Shown one piece after another: positions 17,731 through 26,012 of a stretch of 35,695 nt of DNA (positions are counted from its first letter, which is position 1; each line of letters starts with the position of its first letter). The position numbers and the translations under genes are program-made. This DNA comes from an uncultured Rhodoblastus sp. (GTDB taxonomy: Bacteria; Pseudomonadota; Alphaproteobacteria; Rhizobiales; Beijerinckiaceae), in contig NZ_CAIUXT010000209.1 in NCBI RefSeq assembly GCF_903903185.1, positions 1-35,695 of the forward strand. Direction: 5' to 3'. The notes under the pieces were generated by a model. It searched no databases. It had not been told where the DNA came from and saw only the letters and a list, made by a program, of their open reading frames with translations.

Positions 17731-18324
17731 ATGCGTTCTTTGTCTGCCTCGATAAGGATTGCTGGGCTTTTTTGTTGCCTTGCGATCGCCGGCTGCGAAA
17801 GTGTCGCAAGTTTGGGACCTGCTACGCCGGAGGAGGAGCGAGAGCTTGTTCTCGCGGCGACGACGGTATCGCCGCAATTGCAACCCGGCGATAAGATCAA
17901 GGTCACCGTTTTCGGCGAAGATCGCCTTTCCGGCGAATATGAAATCGATGCTGCTGGATTCGTGTCGCTGCCTTTGGCGGGCACGATCCATGCGGCCGGT
18001 TTAAGCAAGCAGGAAATGGAGCGGGCCCTCGCAAAGAAATTTAACAGCGAGTATTTACGAAGTCCAAAAGTGACGGTCGACATGTCAAGCTTTCGGCCAT
18101 TTTATATTTTAGGAGAAGTGGCGAAGCCGGGAGAATACCCTTTCAGGAATGGGCTCAATGTCATGAGCGCGATCGCGCTGGCCGGCGGCGCCACCTATCG
18201 CGCCAGACAATCGGACGTTCAGATCAAGCATGTCGGGGACGCTGGCTTCAAGGAATATCGAATGTCTCCGACCATTCCCGTGTCCCCGGGTGATTTGATC
18301 CGCGTTCCTCAGCGTTATTTTTAG
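17731..18324 (+). CDS. Polysaccharide export lipoprotein (Wza/GumB-like)
   Basis: A 197-residue outer-membrane lipoprotein. The signal peptide ends in the lipobox LAIAGC, with Cys22 to be lipidated. A Poly_export domain (about residues 48-130, opening QLQPGDKIKVTVFGED) is followed by one SLBB-like beta-grasp segment (FYILGEVAKPGEYPFRNGLN). It is much shorter than E. coli Wza and comparable to GumB-type proteins, so it probably forms the periplasmic ring and relies on another protein for the outer-membrane pore. The next gene, a beta-barrel, is a candidate. It is the first gene of the polysaccharide locus in the window. Confidence 0.92.
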   Translation: MRSLSASIRIAGLFCCLAIAGCESVASLGPATPEEERELVLAATTVSPQLQPGDKIKVTVFGEDRLSGEYEIDAAGFVSLPLAGTIHAAGLSKQEMERALAKKFNSEYLRSPKVTVDMSSFRPFYILGEVAKPGEYPFRNGLNVMSAIALAGGATYRARQSDVQIKHVGDAGFKEYRMSPTIPVSPGDLIRVPQRYF

Positions 18325-18701
18325 ATTTCGATGCAATTCTTATATTAGGTTAACGGTGTGATTGTGTCATATTTGACAACGGGGGAGCGAAAATCTCCGA
18401 ACGGACCCGCCTTAGTATACAACGTCCTGTTTTCTCTTGACCTACGCGAATTAATTGACGCATATCAATGACGCTGTCGTACCGTCACGTCTAACTGTCA
18501 TAGTCTTGCTGCGCAAGCGGTGCCGATGCGCCTGCTGAGAGCGTTTCCTCGAAACGATGAATTGGGTAGCAGTTGCTTTTTTCATACCGGAGACAAGGAG
18601 TCGGTGGGATTGACGCCCTTGGTTCGCGCGGGGTCCGACGTAAAAATAACGATAATTGTTAGCTTAGCCCAAGGGCTTGGGATTTTTGAAGGAACAAGCC
18701 A
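18325..18701 (+). other. 377-base regulatory region before the outer-membrane protein gene
   Basis: No gene is supported here; a 61-codon open frame at 18520-18705 has no recognisable content. The stretch holds a perfect TTGACA (18373-18378) without a good -10, TTGACC (18437-18442), the FNR/FixK-like box (18455-18468), and the ribosome binding site GAAGGA (18688-18693) for the TTG start at 18702. The length and these signals suggest that a second transcript begins here. Confidence 0.45.
18455..18468. promoter_or_regulatory. FNR/FixK-type binding site (TTGA-N6-TCAA)
   Basis: The bases TTGACGCATATCAA are a complete match to the FixK pattern TTGA(C/T)-N4-(A/G)TCAA and match 9 of 10 conserved bases of the FNR consensus. 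The site is in an intergenic region about 240 bases before the outer-membrane protein start. CATAGT (18499-18504) is a possible -10, which would centre the box near -50. The match is by eye; whether the organism has such a regulator cannot be seen here. Confidence 0.45.
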
Positions 18702-20066
18702 TTGAATCACGGCAAGAAAATTAGATTTGGCAGGTTCGGACTCGCTGGCGCGTCGATCGTTGCGATAGTGGCTTCCAATTCCGCCTTTGCCGACGACGTC
18801 GCGCCTTCGTTCGCTGCGCAGGGCGCGGCGATACCTGGATCGGCGACTCCGGAGGCGCTCGCTTCGGGAGCGGGGGCGAATCAAAGCTACGGAATTCCTT
18901 ACGGCAGCTGGATGCTATATCCATCTATTTTCGTTGGCGGCGTCTTCAACAGCAATGTGTATCAAACCCAGGCCAATCAAACGGCGGCGGGGGGGGCGCG
19001 TCTGACGCCGAATATCGAAGCAGACCTCGACAATGGGTTGCACAAGACGACGGTTTACGCGAATGTCGACGCCCAGCTTTATCCCGGCGCTACGTCAAAA
19101 CTCGGCCAGACCGCGACGACCGTTTCCGGTCGCGTCGGCCTGGCGCATATTTGGTCGCCGACGAGCGATATCGTCGCGAGGTTCTCGGTTGATTATACCC
19201 GTCAGGATGGTCCTTTTGGCGCGACCTTGGCGACGAGCGTCCCGATCGGGTCAGCGACCGCTTTTGTTGGCGCTCCCGTGGCGCTGAACGCCAATGGTTT
19301 CAGACAGTTCTCCAACCAGACCACGGTCCTGGCGTCGGTCGAAAAAACCCTGACCGGGCAGACTTTCGTCCGTGTCGGGGTGGGGGCGCAGCAGTTGATC
19401 TACGAGGCGGCGCCGCGGGGTTACTTCGGCGGACAAAACGGCATAGATTCCAATGCCTTTGTTCGCGGCGGTTTCTGGGTGACGCCGCTCGTCAATGTTT
19501 TCGTCGAAACCGGCGGAGATTTGCGGCGCTACTACGGTTCGTCATTTTACGACGCCAATTCATATCGGGCCATTGCTGGATTGGCATCCGACATGATCGG
19601 GTTGGTCCGGGGACAGATCTACGGCGGTTTGCAGCAGCAATTCAGCACGCAGGGGACTTTTCGCGACCTTACGAAGCCAGCCCTCGGCTTTAGCCTCACC
19701 TATTATCCATTGGAATATCTCACCATAGCGGCGAGCCTCAGCAATTCATTTGGCGCTCCAGGGTCTTCTAGCCCTAATGCGGTTGTTTCGGCCAATAACG
19801 AAACCTGGCAAGCGAGGTTGCAGGCCGATTACGCCCTGTTCGAATATTGGCGCGCCTCCGTGCGCGCCGGCTATACCGATACGCTATATACAAGCAATTC
19901 GACGTCGTCCCGGGCATGGCTCGCGGGCGCCGGTTTCAGCTATAATCTCTGGCGCAATGTGGCGCTGACCGTCGACTATCAATTCACACGCACCAATTCC
20001 CTGGGCGTCAGCGCCACGTCCTATTCACAAAATCTGGCTACCGCGGGCGTCACGTATCGCTACTGA
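18702..20066 (+). CDS. Outer-membrane beta-barrel protein of the polysaccharide locus
   Basis: A 454-residue protein read from TTG 18702, with GAAGGA 8 bases upstream. The signal peptide is long (hydrophobic FGLAGASIVAIVASNSAFA, cleavage near residue 30). The rest alternates polar and aromatic/hydrophobic residues in strands and ends with a terminal aromatic signal (SQNLATAGVTYRY), typical of an outer-membrane barrel, probably of the BBP2 family. Strand-like repeats include TVYANVDAQLYPG, FVRVGVGAQQLIYE and LALTVDYQFTRT-like segments. In alphaproteobacterial exopolysaccharide loci such barrels sit beside a short Wza-like lipoprotein and are thought to help export; that role is inferred. Confidence 0.85.
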   Translation: MNHGKKIRFGRFGLAGASIVAIVASNSAFADDVAPSFAAQGAAIPGSATPEALASGAGANQSYGIPYGSWMLYPSIFVGGVFNSNVYQTQANQTAAGGARLTPNIEADLDNGLHKTTVYANVDAQLYPGATSKLGQTATTVSGRVGLAHIWSPTSDIVARFSVDYTRQDGPFGATLATSVPIGSATAFVGAPVALNANGFRQFSNQTTVLASVEKTLTGQTFVRVGVGAQQLIYEAAPRGYFGGQNGIDSNAFVRGGFWVTPLVNVFVETGGDLRRYYGSSFYDANSYRAIAGLASDMIGLVRGQIYGGLQQQFSTQGTFRDLTKPALGFSLTYYPLEYLTIAASLSNSFGAPGSSSPNAVVSANNETWQARLQADYALFEYWRASVRAGYTDTLYTSNSTSSRAWLAGAGFSYNLWRNVALTVDYQFTRTNSLGVSATSYSQNLATAGVTYRY

Positions 20067-20081
20067 AATTCGGGAGATGTC

Positions 20082-20612
20082 ATGGGAAACGCCAAAATGG
20101 TTTCGCTTTTCGCCCTGCTGACTTTCGCTGGCGGCCAGGGCGTGGCTATGGCCCAGGCGACGCGCCCGCCGGTTCCCGCTTATGGCATGCGTTCGCCAGC
20201 CAATGTTGCGACGAAAATCAGTTCTTTGCTCAGAAAATATCCCCGTGGCGGCAGTTCTCTGACTTTGGCGATCCAGCGTCTTTTGCAGGCCGATCCGGCC
20301 GCGGTCGCCGCAGTGATTGACACTGCGGCGAATCAGGCGAATGCCCAGCAGGCGCTCGCGCTTGAGCAAGGCGTGGTGCAGGCGGTGGCGGAGATGAAGA
20401 GCGCCGATCCGGTCGGCGCGCGATCCATTCAATCCTATCTCGACTCCAACAAGACCAATTTGGCGGTGGCTCAAATTCTCGCCGCCCAGGTTGCGCAGGG
20501 CGCGTTACCCGGCGGTAATAGCGGTAGAGGCGCTGCCGCGGGCGCCGCCGCAGGCGCGGGCGGCGGCGGCGGCTTCGTTGGCGGCGGCGGCGGGGTTGTC
20601 AGTTCGCATTGA
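20082..20612 (+). CDS. Small secreted protein with Gly/Ala-rich C terminus, unknown function
   Basis: A 176-residue protein that I do not recognise. A signal peptide is likely (MVSLFALLTFAGGQGVAMAQ, cleavage after AMA). The middle is Ala/Gln-rich and helical (QANAQQALALEQGVVQAVAE). The last 35 residues are almost only Gly, Ala, Ser and Val (GAAAGAAAGAGGGGGFVGGG). It starts 15 bases after the barrel gene and almost certainly shares its transcript. This context points to a role in polysaccharide export or at the cell surface; the sequence itself shows no catalytic motif. Confidence 0.75.
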   Translation: MGNAKMVSLFALLTFAGGQGVAMAQATRPPVPAYGMRSPANVATKISSLLRKYPRGGSSLTLAIQRLLQADPAAVAAVIDTAANQANAQQALALEQGVVQAVAEMKSADPVGARSIQSYLDSNKTNLAVAQILAAQVAQGALPGGNSGRGAAAGAAAGAGGGGGFVGGGGGVVSSH

Positions 20613-20753
20613 AGTGGAAATCATCGTATAAAATCAGAGCTATTGGTCCTGAGTGATTCTGTTCTCGATCCGGACGAACGGGACGCCGCAGGCGTGTTGG
20701 AAATGGCTCCGCGAAAGCGTTCCGTCGTGCATCGATGATGCGCTCGCGTGCAA

Positions 20754-21416
20754 ATGGGGTTTGATGTGGGTTTTGAAATCGAATGCGGAAAGAGCGGGGA
20801 GTCCGCCAACGGGCGCCTCGAGGGTGACGCCGCGCCATTGTCGCGCGTGTCGGCGACGACCGGTCTTGTGCAGGTAGCGTCGCCACGTTCCTGGCTCGAT
20901 GAAACTTTCCAACTGGCTCCCGGCGAGCGCTGGTTTGTCGTACAGGCTTTGGCCAGGCGCGAAGCAAAGGCTCAATTCCATCTTCGCCAGCAAGGTTTTC
21001 GTGCGTTTCTGCCGGTGGTGACGCGAACGGTGCGCCACGCCCGCAAGACGCACAGCGCCAACCTCGCCGCCTTTCCGGGCTATCTCTTCGTTCCATTGGA
21101 TCTCCAGCGGCATCGCTGGCGCTCGGTCAACGGCACCTTTGGCGTTTCGCGCCTGGTCATGGGAAAGTCGTTTCCGCTCCCCGTGCCGCCAGGGATTGTC
21201 GAAACTTTGCTTGATTATCGCGACAAGGGCGGCGTCTGCCGGTTTGATCGCGACCTTGTCGTCGGCCAGCAGGTTCGCGTCATGAGCGGGCCCCTGGCCG
21301 AGGCGCTCGGCAAATTGGTGCGCCTGGACGGCGCAGGCCGCGTGCAGGTTCTGCTCGAAATCCTCAGCGGCCAAGTACGCGCGACCATCGACCGCTCGGC
21401 GCTCGAGGCCGCTTGA
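20754..21416 (+). CDS. NusG-paralogue transcription elongation/antitermination factor (RfaH-like)
   Basis: A 220-residue protein with an NGN domain (about residues 57-155: ERWFVVQALARREAKAQFHL, then FRAFLP, AAFPGYLFVPL and GVSRLV) and a C-terminal KOW domain (about 168-218: VVGQQVRVMSGPLAEALGKL). Specialised NusG paralogues such as RfaH, UpxY and LoaP bind RNA polymerase and keep it transcribing long polysaccharide operons. About 55 N-terminal residues precede the NGN domain, which is unusual, so the true start may be internal. ATG 20754 and GTG 20748 both lack a clear ribosome binding site. It sits inside the locus it probably serves, 141 bases after the small secreted protein gene. Confidence 0.88.
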   Translation: MGFDVGFEIECGKSGESANGRLEGDAAPLSRVSATTGLVQVASPRSWLDETFQLAPGERWFVVQALARREAKAQFHLRQQGFRAFLPVVTRTVRHARKTHSANLAAFPGYLFVPLDLQRHRWRSVNGTFGVSRLVMGKSFPLPVPPGIVETLLDYRDKGGVCRFDRDLVVGQQVRVMSGPLAEALGKLVRLDGAGRVQVLLEILSGQVRATIDRSALEAA

Positions 21417-21443
21417 TCGATCGCCCTTAGGGGCGGTTCATGA

Positions 21444-23003
21444 ATGTTGATCTGGGTGGAGCGCTCGTTTCACCCAAACGGCGGTAGCATGGAAAAATTC
21501 CTTCGCCCACGCCAACGGATCGCTGCGCATTTGTCGACACAGTCTTTTATCGTCGGGGATCGTCCAACTGCGCCGTGGCTCGGCGCGTCCTCCGACTGGG
21601 CGATCTCCTGGCGCGACGAACCCCTGGAGACTTTGCTCCTCGCCGGCCTCCTCGCCGGTCTTGCATGGGCGCCGTTCTGGCTTGGCGGCGATCGGCCAAT
21701 GGCCTGGGGCGTCAATGGCGTCTGGTTTCCCTCTCTCGTCGTCGTCTATGAACTTGGCCTTTTGGCGCGCGGACGCAAACATCCTCTCGCGCTCAAGCGG
21801 TTCGCCGTCCCGGTCGGCTTGTTCTGCGGCGTCGTCCTGTGGATCGGCGTCCAGATTTCGACCCTTCTTGCGCCGCCGGCTTTTGTTCATCCCATCTGGG
21901 CCATGGCCAGCGACGTTCTGGGCGTTCAGCTCAACGGTGCGATTTCGGTCAATCCGCAGGCCAGCGCGCTGGCATTGATGCGGCTTTTGACCGACGCCAG
22001 CGTGCTTTGGCTGGCGATCCAGCTCTGTCGCGCGCCGCGGCGCGCCATGCTTCTGATCGAGAGCCTCGTCGCCATCTTTACCGCCTATTCCGCTTATGGG
22101 CTTTTGCTGTCGGCCTTTTACGGCGGCGCCATCCCCTTCTTCGATGCGCCGGACACGGGCCGTTTTGTCCGCTCGACCTTTGTAAATCGCAACAACTTCG
22201 CTACCTATGCCGGTCTCGGCCTCATTGCCGCCGCCGCGCTGACCTTGCGCCTGTTTCGCCATGAAGTTCCCAACCTCGAAGGAATTGGCTCATATCGCCT
22301 CTCCCGGCTGATCGAAGTGACGGGGCGGCGGGGATTGCGCCTTGTCGCCGCCTGTCTCGTCATATTGGTCGCCCTTCTGGGCACGGTTTCGCGCGGCGGC
22401 ATTCTCGCCACGGGCCTTGGCATGTTTGCTTTGTTCGTTCTATCTTTCGCCCCCCAGAGGCGCGGCGGCCGCGAACAGATCGAGACCATCCTTTTCGTTT
22501 CGATTGCTTTGCTCGCCGGCTTCCTGATGTTTGGCGATCGAATTGTCGGTCGCATTTCGGAGGTCGGACTCACCGACGCCAGCCGCCTCGCCGTTGATGT
22601 CATCATCGCCCATTCCCTGCTCGATGCGCCTTTTTTGGGTTTTGGCTACGGTACATTTGCCGATGTGTTCCCAATGTATCGCGACCAGTCGATCAGCCCC
22701 TATGGCGTTTGGGACATGGCGCATAACAGCTATCTGGAGGTTTTGCAGGGATTGGGGCTGATCTTTGGCGGCGCGCTGATCGCTGCGCTGGCTTTGCTGG
22801 CATGGAAATGTCTGCACGCCGCCGTGGCGCGCCGGGGCAACGCCACGGCGGCGATCGTCGCCGCCAGCGCCTGCTTATTGGTCGGCGCCCACGCCATGGT
22901 CGATTTCAGCCTGCAGATCGAAGCTGTCACGCTCACCTTTATGGCCATGCTCGGAGCTGGGCTGGCGCAATCGGAAAGTTCGCGCAGTGTCTCGTCCGAC
23001 TGA
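21444..23003 (+). CDS. O-antigen ligase/polymerase family membrane protein
   Basis: A protein of up to 519 residues with about 11-12 hydrophobic segments and the Wzy_C/O-antigen-ligase hallmark region: FVNRNNFATYAGLGLIAAA before the large periplasmic loop, then LGFGYGTFADVFPMYRD and WDMAHNSYLEVLQGLGLIFG. Such proteins polymerise undecaprenyl-linked repeat units or ligate them to an acceptor. Two starts are possible: ATG 21444, with AGGGGCGG 8 bases upstream, and ATG 21489 (MEKFLRPRQR), whose upstream bases are the ops-like sequence. The gene lies just after the RfaH-like gene. With the kinase and export genes nearby, I favour polymerase over ligase. Confidence 0.88.
   Translation: MLIWVERSFHPNGGSMEKFLRPRQRIAAHLSTQSFIVGDRPTAPWLGASSDWAISWRDEPLETLLLAGLLAGLAWAPFWLGGDRPMAWGVNGVWFPSLVVVYELGLLARGRKHPLALKRFAVPVGLFCGVVLWIGVQISTLLAPPAFVHPIWAMASDVLGVQLNGAISVNPQASALALMRLLTDASVLWLAIQLCRAPRRAMLLIESLVAIFTAYSAYGLLLSAFYGGAIPFFDAPDTGRFVRSTFVNRNNFATYAGLGLIAAAALTLRLFRHEVPNLEGIGSYRLSRLIEVTGRRGLRLVAACLVILVALLGTVSRGGILATGLGMFALFVLSFAPQRRGGREQIETILFVSIALLAGFLMFGDRIVGRISEVGLTDASRLAVDVIIAHSLLDAPFLGFGYGTFADVFPMYRDQSISPYGVWDMAHNSYLEVLQGLGLIFGGALIAALALLAWKCLHAAVARRGNATAAIVAASACLLVGAHAMVDFSLQIEAVTLTFMAMLGAGLAQSESSRSVSSD
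21480..21491 (+). promoter_or_regulatory. ops-like element (GGCGGTAGCATG)
   Basis: It matches the E. coli RfaH-recruiting ops element GGCGGTAGCGTG at 11 of 12 bases, including the whole GGCGGTAG core. It is on the coding strand, 64 bases after the stop of the RfaH-like gene, and its final ATG is the alternative start of the next gene. GGCGGTA recurs by chance in this GC-rich DNA (20511 and 23955, both inside genes), but I noticed the full 8-base core only here. Confidence 0.3.
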
Positions 23004-23046
23004 ACGTCGAATGACGCTGCGCATGACAAAAGTGAATTGATGCCTG

Positions 23047-25311
23047 ATGCTTGATCGAGCCAACATGAACTCTGCTCCGGATCTGGAACATCGCGTCGCC
23101 GAGACAGGCGGATTCGATATTCGTGAAGCGCTGAATTTCGTTTGGCGCCAATGGAAATTTATTCTAGGGGTCACGGCGCTCGCGGTCCTGCTCGGCACCA
23201 TTTATATTTCGCGTCAAACCCCGCTTTTTACCGCGAGCGCCCAGCTTCTGCTGGAGCCGAGCAAGGCGAAGCCGATCAGCCAGGATGCTGCGCCCGTCGA
23301 TATGCCGCTCGATTTGGCGGCCATTGAAAGCCAGATCGCCGTCATCAAATCGAGCTCTCTGCTGCGGCGGGTCGTCGCCAAGGAAAAGCTATTCAACGAC
23401 GCCGAGTTCGGCTCAGGCCCCGTCGGTCCCGGCGCAAGCATGCTGTCGACGATCAAAGGCTTTTTTGTGCGAACGTCCGAACCGGCGCCGACGCAGCCAA
23501 CCCGCCCAAATCAATCGGATGCTGGCCCCGACGTCATGTCGCCCGAGATCATCGGCACGGTGGAAAACCTCAAACTTGCGGTCGGCGTCGCGCGCGCCGG
23601 ACAGGCTTTGGTGTTGAACGTGACGTTCACCTCGGCCGATCCCAACAAGGCGGCGCGCCTGGCAAACGCCGTCGCCGACGCCTATGTCGTCGACAAGCTT
23701 GACGCGCGTTTCGACGCCGCCAAACGCGCTTCGGTTTGGCTAAGCGATCGATTGGTGGAATTGCGGCAGCAATTGCGTGAATCGGAAGAGGCCGTCAACG
23801 CGTTTCGAACGGCCAATAATCTGGTCCAGGCGGGAGTTGGCGCGACGCTCAACCAGGAACAATTGGCGCAGATGAATGGGCGCCTTATCGCCGCCCGCGC
23901 CGAGACCGGGGAAAAAAAGGCGCGTCTCGACCTGCTTCAGCGCGTCCAGGCCAATGGCGGTAATATTTCGGCTCTGCCCGACGTGATGAATTCCGGCGCC
24001 ATCGCCGATCTGCGCAAACAGGAGAACGACGTTTCCCGCCAGGAGGCCGATCTTCTGGCCCGTTACAGTGACCGCCATCCCTCCGTCGTTAACTTGCGCG
24101 CCCAATTGTCCGACATACGTCGCGCCGTGGCCGCCGAAATTGCCCGTTTGACCAATAACATCCGCAATGAATATGAATTGGCCAGATCGCGCGAGTTGGC
24201 CGTTGAAAAAACATTGCGCGAAGTAACCGGTCAGACCGACATCGATAATTCCAAGGCGATCACATTACGCGAACTTGAGCGCACCGCCGCAGTCAACAAG
24301 AGCCTGTTCGAGGATTTTTTGCAGCGCGCCCGAGTCACTCAGGAGCAATCGACTTTTGAGGCGCGCGATGCGCGCGTGATTTCTGCGGCACAACCGCCAA
24401 TGCTGCCGTCTTCCCCGAAGACCAACCAGATCATGATCATCTCGACCTTGCTCGGGCTGCTGGCCGGCGCCGGCGGCGCCTATCTCCTCGAAATGCTCAA
24501 CGCTGGCTTCACCACCCCCCGGCAGGTCGAGGAAATGCTCGATATGCCGCTCCTGGCGTCGATCTCGAAAATGGAAACACTGGATCTGACGGTTGACGGC
24601 GCCGTTCTGCAAATTCCCCAATATCCCTTCGCCAAACCTTTATCGCGCTTTTCCGAATCCATAAGGTCTTTGCGCAGCGCCATCCAGATGAGCGACGTCG
24701 ACAATCCACCAAAAATCCTTCAGGTGACCTCGACCATTCCCGGCGAAGGCAAATCGACCCTCTGCATGACCATCGCCAGTTCCGCCGCGCAATCCGGCCA
24801 GCGTGTTCTGGTCATCGATTGCGATCTGCGCCATCCAACGATTACCCGCTATTTCAAGCTCGACAAGGCTTTGGGGCTGGTGGATTATCTCGTCGGCGGC
24901 GCGGATCTCCAAAAAATCGTCAGCTTTGACGAGACGTTGCGTTTGTGGGTCATCCCGACCGGCGCCAAGACTCAAAATCCGCAGGACCTGCTCGGCTCGG
25001 AAAAGCTCCAAAGCACGATCGAGGAGTTGCGCGGCAAGTTCGATCTGATCGTCATCGATACACCGCCGATGGGCCCTGTGGTCGATCCCTTGATTGTTTC
25101 CAATCTCGTCGACAAGATCGTTTTCATGGTCCGTTGGGCCTCGACCGCGCGCGAAATGGTCGCACACTCCATCCAGCGTCTGCACGGCCATAAAAAGGTC
25201 GCCGGCGTCGTATTCAACTATGTGATCGATGCCCAGGCCCAAAAATACGGCAAATACGCCTATTCCTATTATTATGGTGGTCGTTACTATAAGAAATATT
25301 ATAACGAATGA
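23047..25311 (+). CDS. Wzc-type polysaccharide co-polymerase and tyrosine autokinase
   Basis: A 754-residue single-chain Wzz plus BY-kinase protein. A Wzz domain with a first membrane helix (about 37-54), a periplasmic coiled region (about 225-430) and a second helix (about 461-483) precede a cytoplasmic kinase. The kinase has Walker A PGEGKST (565-571), Walker A' LVIDCDLRHP (588-597) and Walker B DLIVIDTPP (666-674). The C-terminal tail holds ten tyrosines in 21 residues (734-754), the autophosphorylation cluster. Proteins of this class set chain length and drive polymer export through cycles of tyrosine phosphorylation. No matching phosphatase gene lies in the window. The next gene overlaps its stop by ATGA, implying translational coupling. 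Confidence 0.95.
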   Translation: MLDRANMNSAPDLEHRVAETGGFDIREALNFVWRQWKFILGVTALAVLLGTIYISRQTPLFTASAQLLLEPSKAKPISQDAAPVDMPLDLAAIESQIAVIKSSSLLRRVVAKEKLFNDAEFGSGPVGPGASMLSTIKGFFVRTSEPAPTQPTRPNQSDAGPDVMSPEIIGTVENLKLAVGVARAGQALVLNVTFTSADPNKAARLANAVADAYVVDKLDARFDAAKRASVWLSDRLVELRQQLRESEEAVNAFRTANNLVQAGVGATLNQEQLAQMNGRLIAARAETGEKKARLDLLQRVQANGGNISALPDVMNSGAIADLRKQENDVSRQEADLLARYSDRHPSVVNLRAQLSDIRRAVAAEIARLTNNIRNEYELARSRELAVEKTLREVTGQTDIDNSKAITLRELERTAAVNKSLFEDFLQRARVTQEQSTFEARDARVISAAQPPMLPSSPKTNQIMIISTLLGLLAGAGGAYLLEMLNAGFTTPRQVEEMLDMPLLASISKMETLDLTVDGAVLQIPQYPFAKPLSRFSESIRSLRSAIQMSDVDNPPKILQVTSTIPGEGKSTLCMTIASSAAQSGQRVLVIDCDLRHPTITRYFKLDKALGLVDYLVGGADLQKIVSFDETLRLWVIPTGAKTQNPQDLLGSEKLQSTIEELRGKFDLIVIDTPPMGPVVDPLIVSNLVDKIVFMVRWASTAREMVAHSIQRLHGHKKVAGVVFNYVIDAQAQKYGKYAYSYYYGGRYYKKYYNE

Positions 25312-26012
25312 TCAATATTCGGGAACTTCGTTTCTGGACGATTTTACTCATGGTCGGTTTGAGCATGATGGCTATTGCGACGGCTCTGCCGACCTTGCGT
25401 TTCGCTGTTGCCGCGCAATTGGCCGATCCGCAAACCGTTAACGAGCGATTGCAACCCTCGACCATCGATCCGCCGATGGCGCCTTTGGCTTTGCGCTTGA
25501 CGCTCGTCCTCGCGCCGCCCAAATCGCCGGCCGAGCGCGTCGACGCCTTGCAAGCCTTGCTCGGGCTGACCCCTTTGGTGGGCGGCGCCTGGCTCGACTT
25601 GGCGATTGCCCGCCAACAGGCGGGCCAGCCGATGCAGAACGTGGCCAGCGCCTTGGCTCTTTCGTCGCTGACCGGCCCGAACGAGGTTCGTTTCATGGCG
25701 GGCAGGGCGGTCTTTGGCTTGCCGCTGTGGGAAAGGCTTCCCCCGGATGTGCGCCGCGGCCTGATTGGCGATCTGGTCGGCGGCTGGGGCGGAGTCACCA
25801 CCGACGATCGACGCGACCTTGACGCCATCCTGACCGTCGCGTCCGATCAGACCCGCGCAGAAATTTCTGCCGCTTTGCTTCTGGCCGGCAAGCCGGCCGA
25901 GCCGATTATGAAAGCGCTGGATCTGTCGCTGGAAACAATTGTGCCTCCGGTCGTCGACCGCGAGGAGACCCACGCCGAGCCGCCGCAGCCTCATGACATT
26001 GCGAAACCGTGA
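25308..26012 (+). CDS. Unknown membrane-anchored protein coupled to the tyrosine kinase
   Basis: A 234-residue protein that I do not recognise. Its ATG overlaps the stop of the kinase gene (ATGA at 25308-25311). One N-terminal membrane segment (WTILLMVGLSMMAIATALPT, about residues 10-29) anchors a mainly helical region rich in Ala, Leu and Pro, probably periplasmic. One stretch looks like helical-repeat material (LLGLTPLVGGAWLDLAIARQ, then MQNVASALALSSLTGPNEVR). The C-terminal tail is Pro/Glu/His-rich. The coupling suggests a stoichiometric partner of the kinase or of the export complex. This is inference from gene order only. Confidence 0.7.
   Translation: MINIRELRFWTILLMVGLSMMAIATALPTLRFAVAAQLADPQTVNERLQPSTIDPPMAPLALRLTLVLAPPKSPAERVDALQALLGLTPLVGGAWLDLAIARQQAGQPMQNVASALALSSLTGPNEVRFMAGRAVFGLPLWERLPPDVRRGLIGDLVGGWGGVTTDDRRDLDAILTVASDQTRAEISAALLLAGKPAEPIMKALDLSLETIVPPVVDREETHAEPPQPHDIAKP

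Noticed and set aside
18520..18705. 61-codon open frame before the outer-membrane protein gene
   Set aside because: No recognisable protein features; the region carries promoter and regulator signals and probably is untranslated.
20511..20517. GGCGGTA as a further ops-like site
   Set aside because: It lies within the Gly-rich coding tail of the small secreted protein and lacks the rest of the ops core (GGCGGTAA); a similar hit near 23955 is inside the kinase gene.
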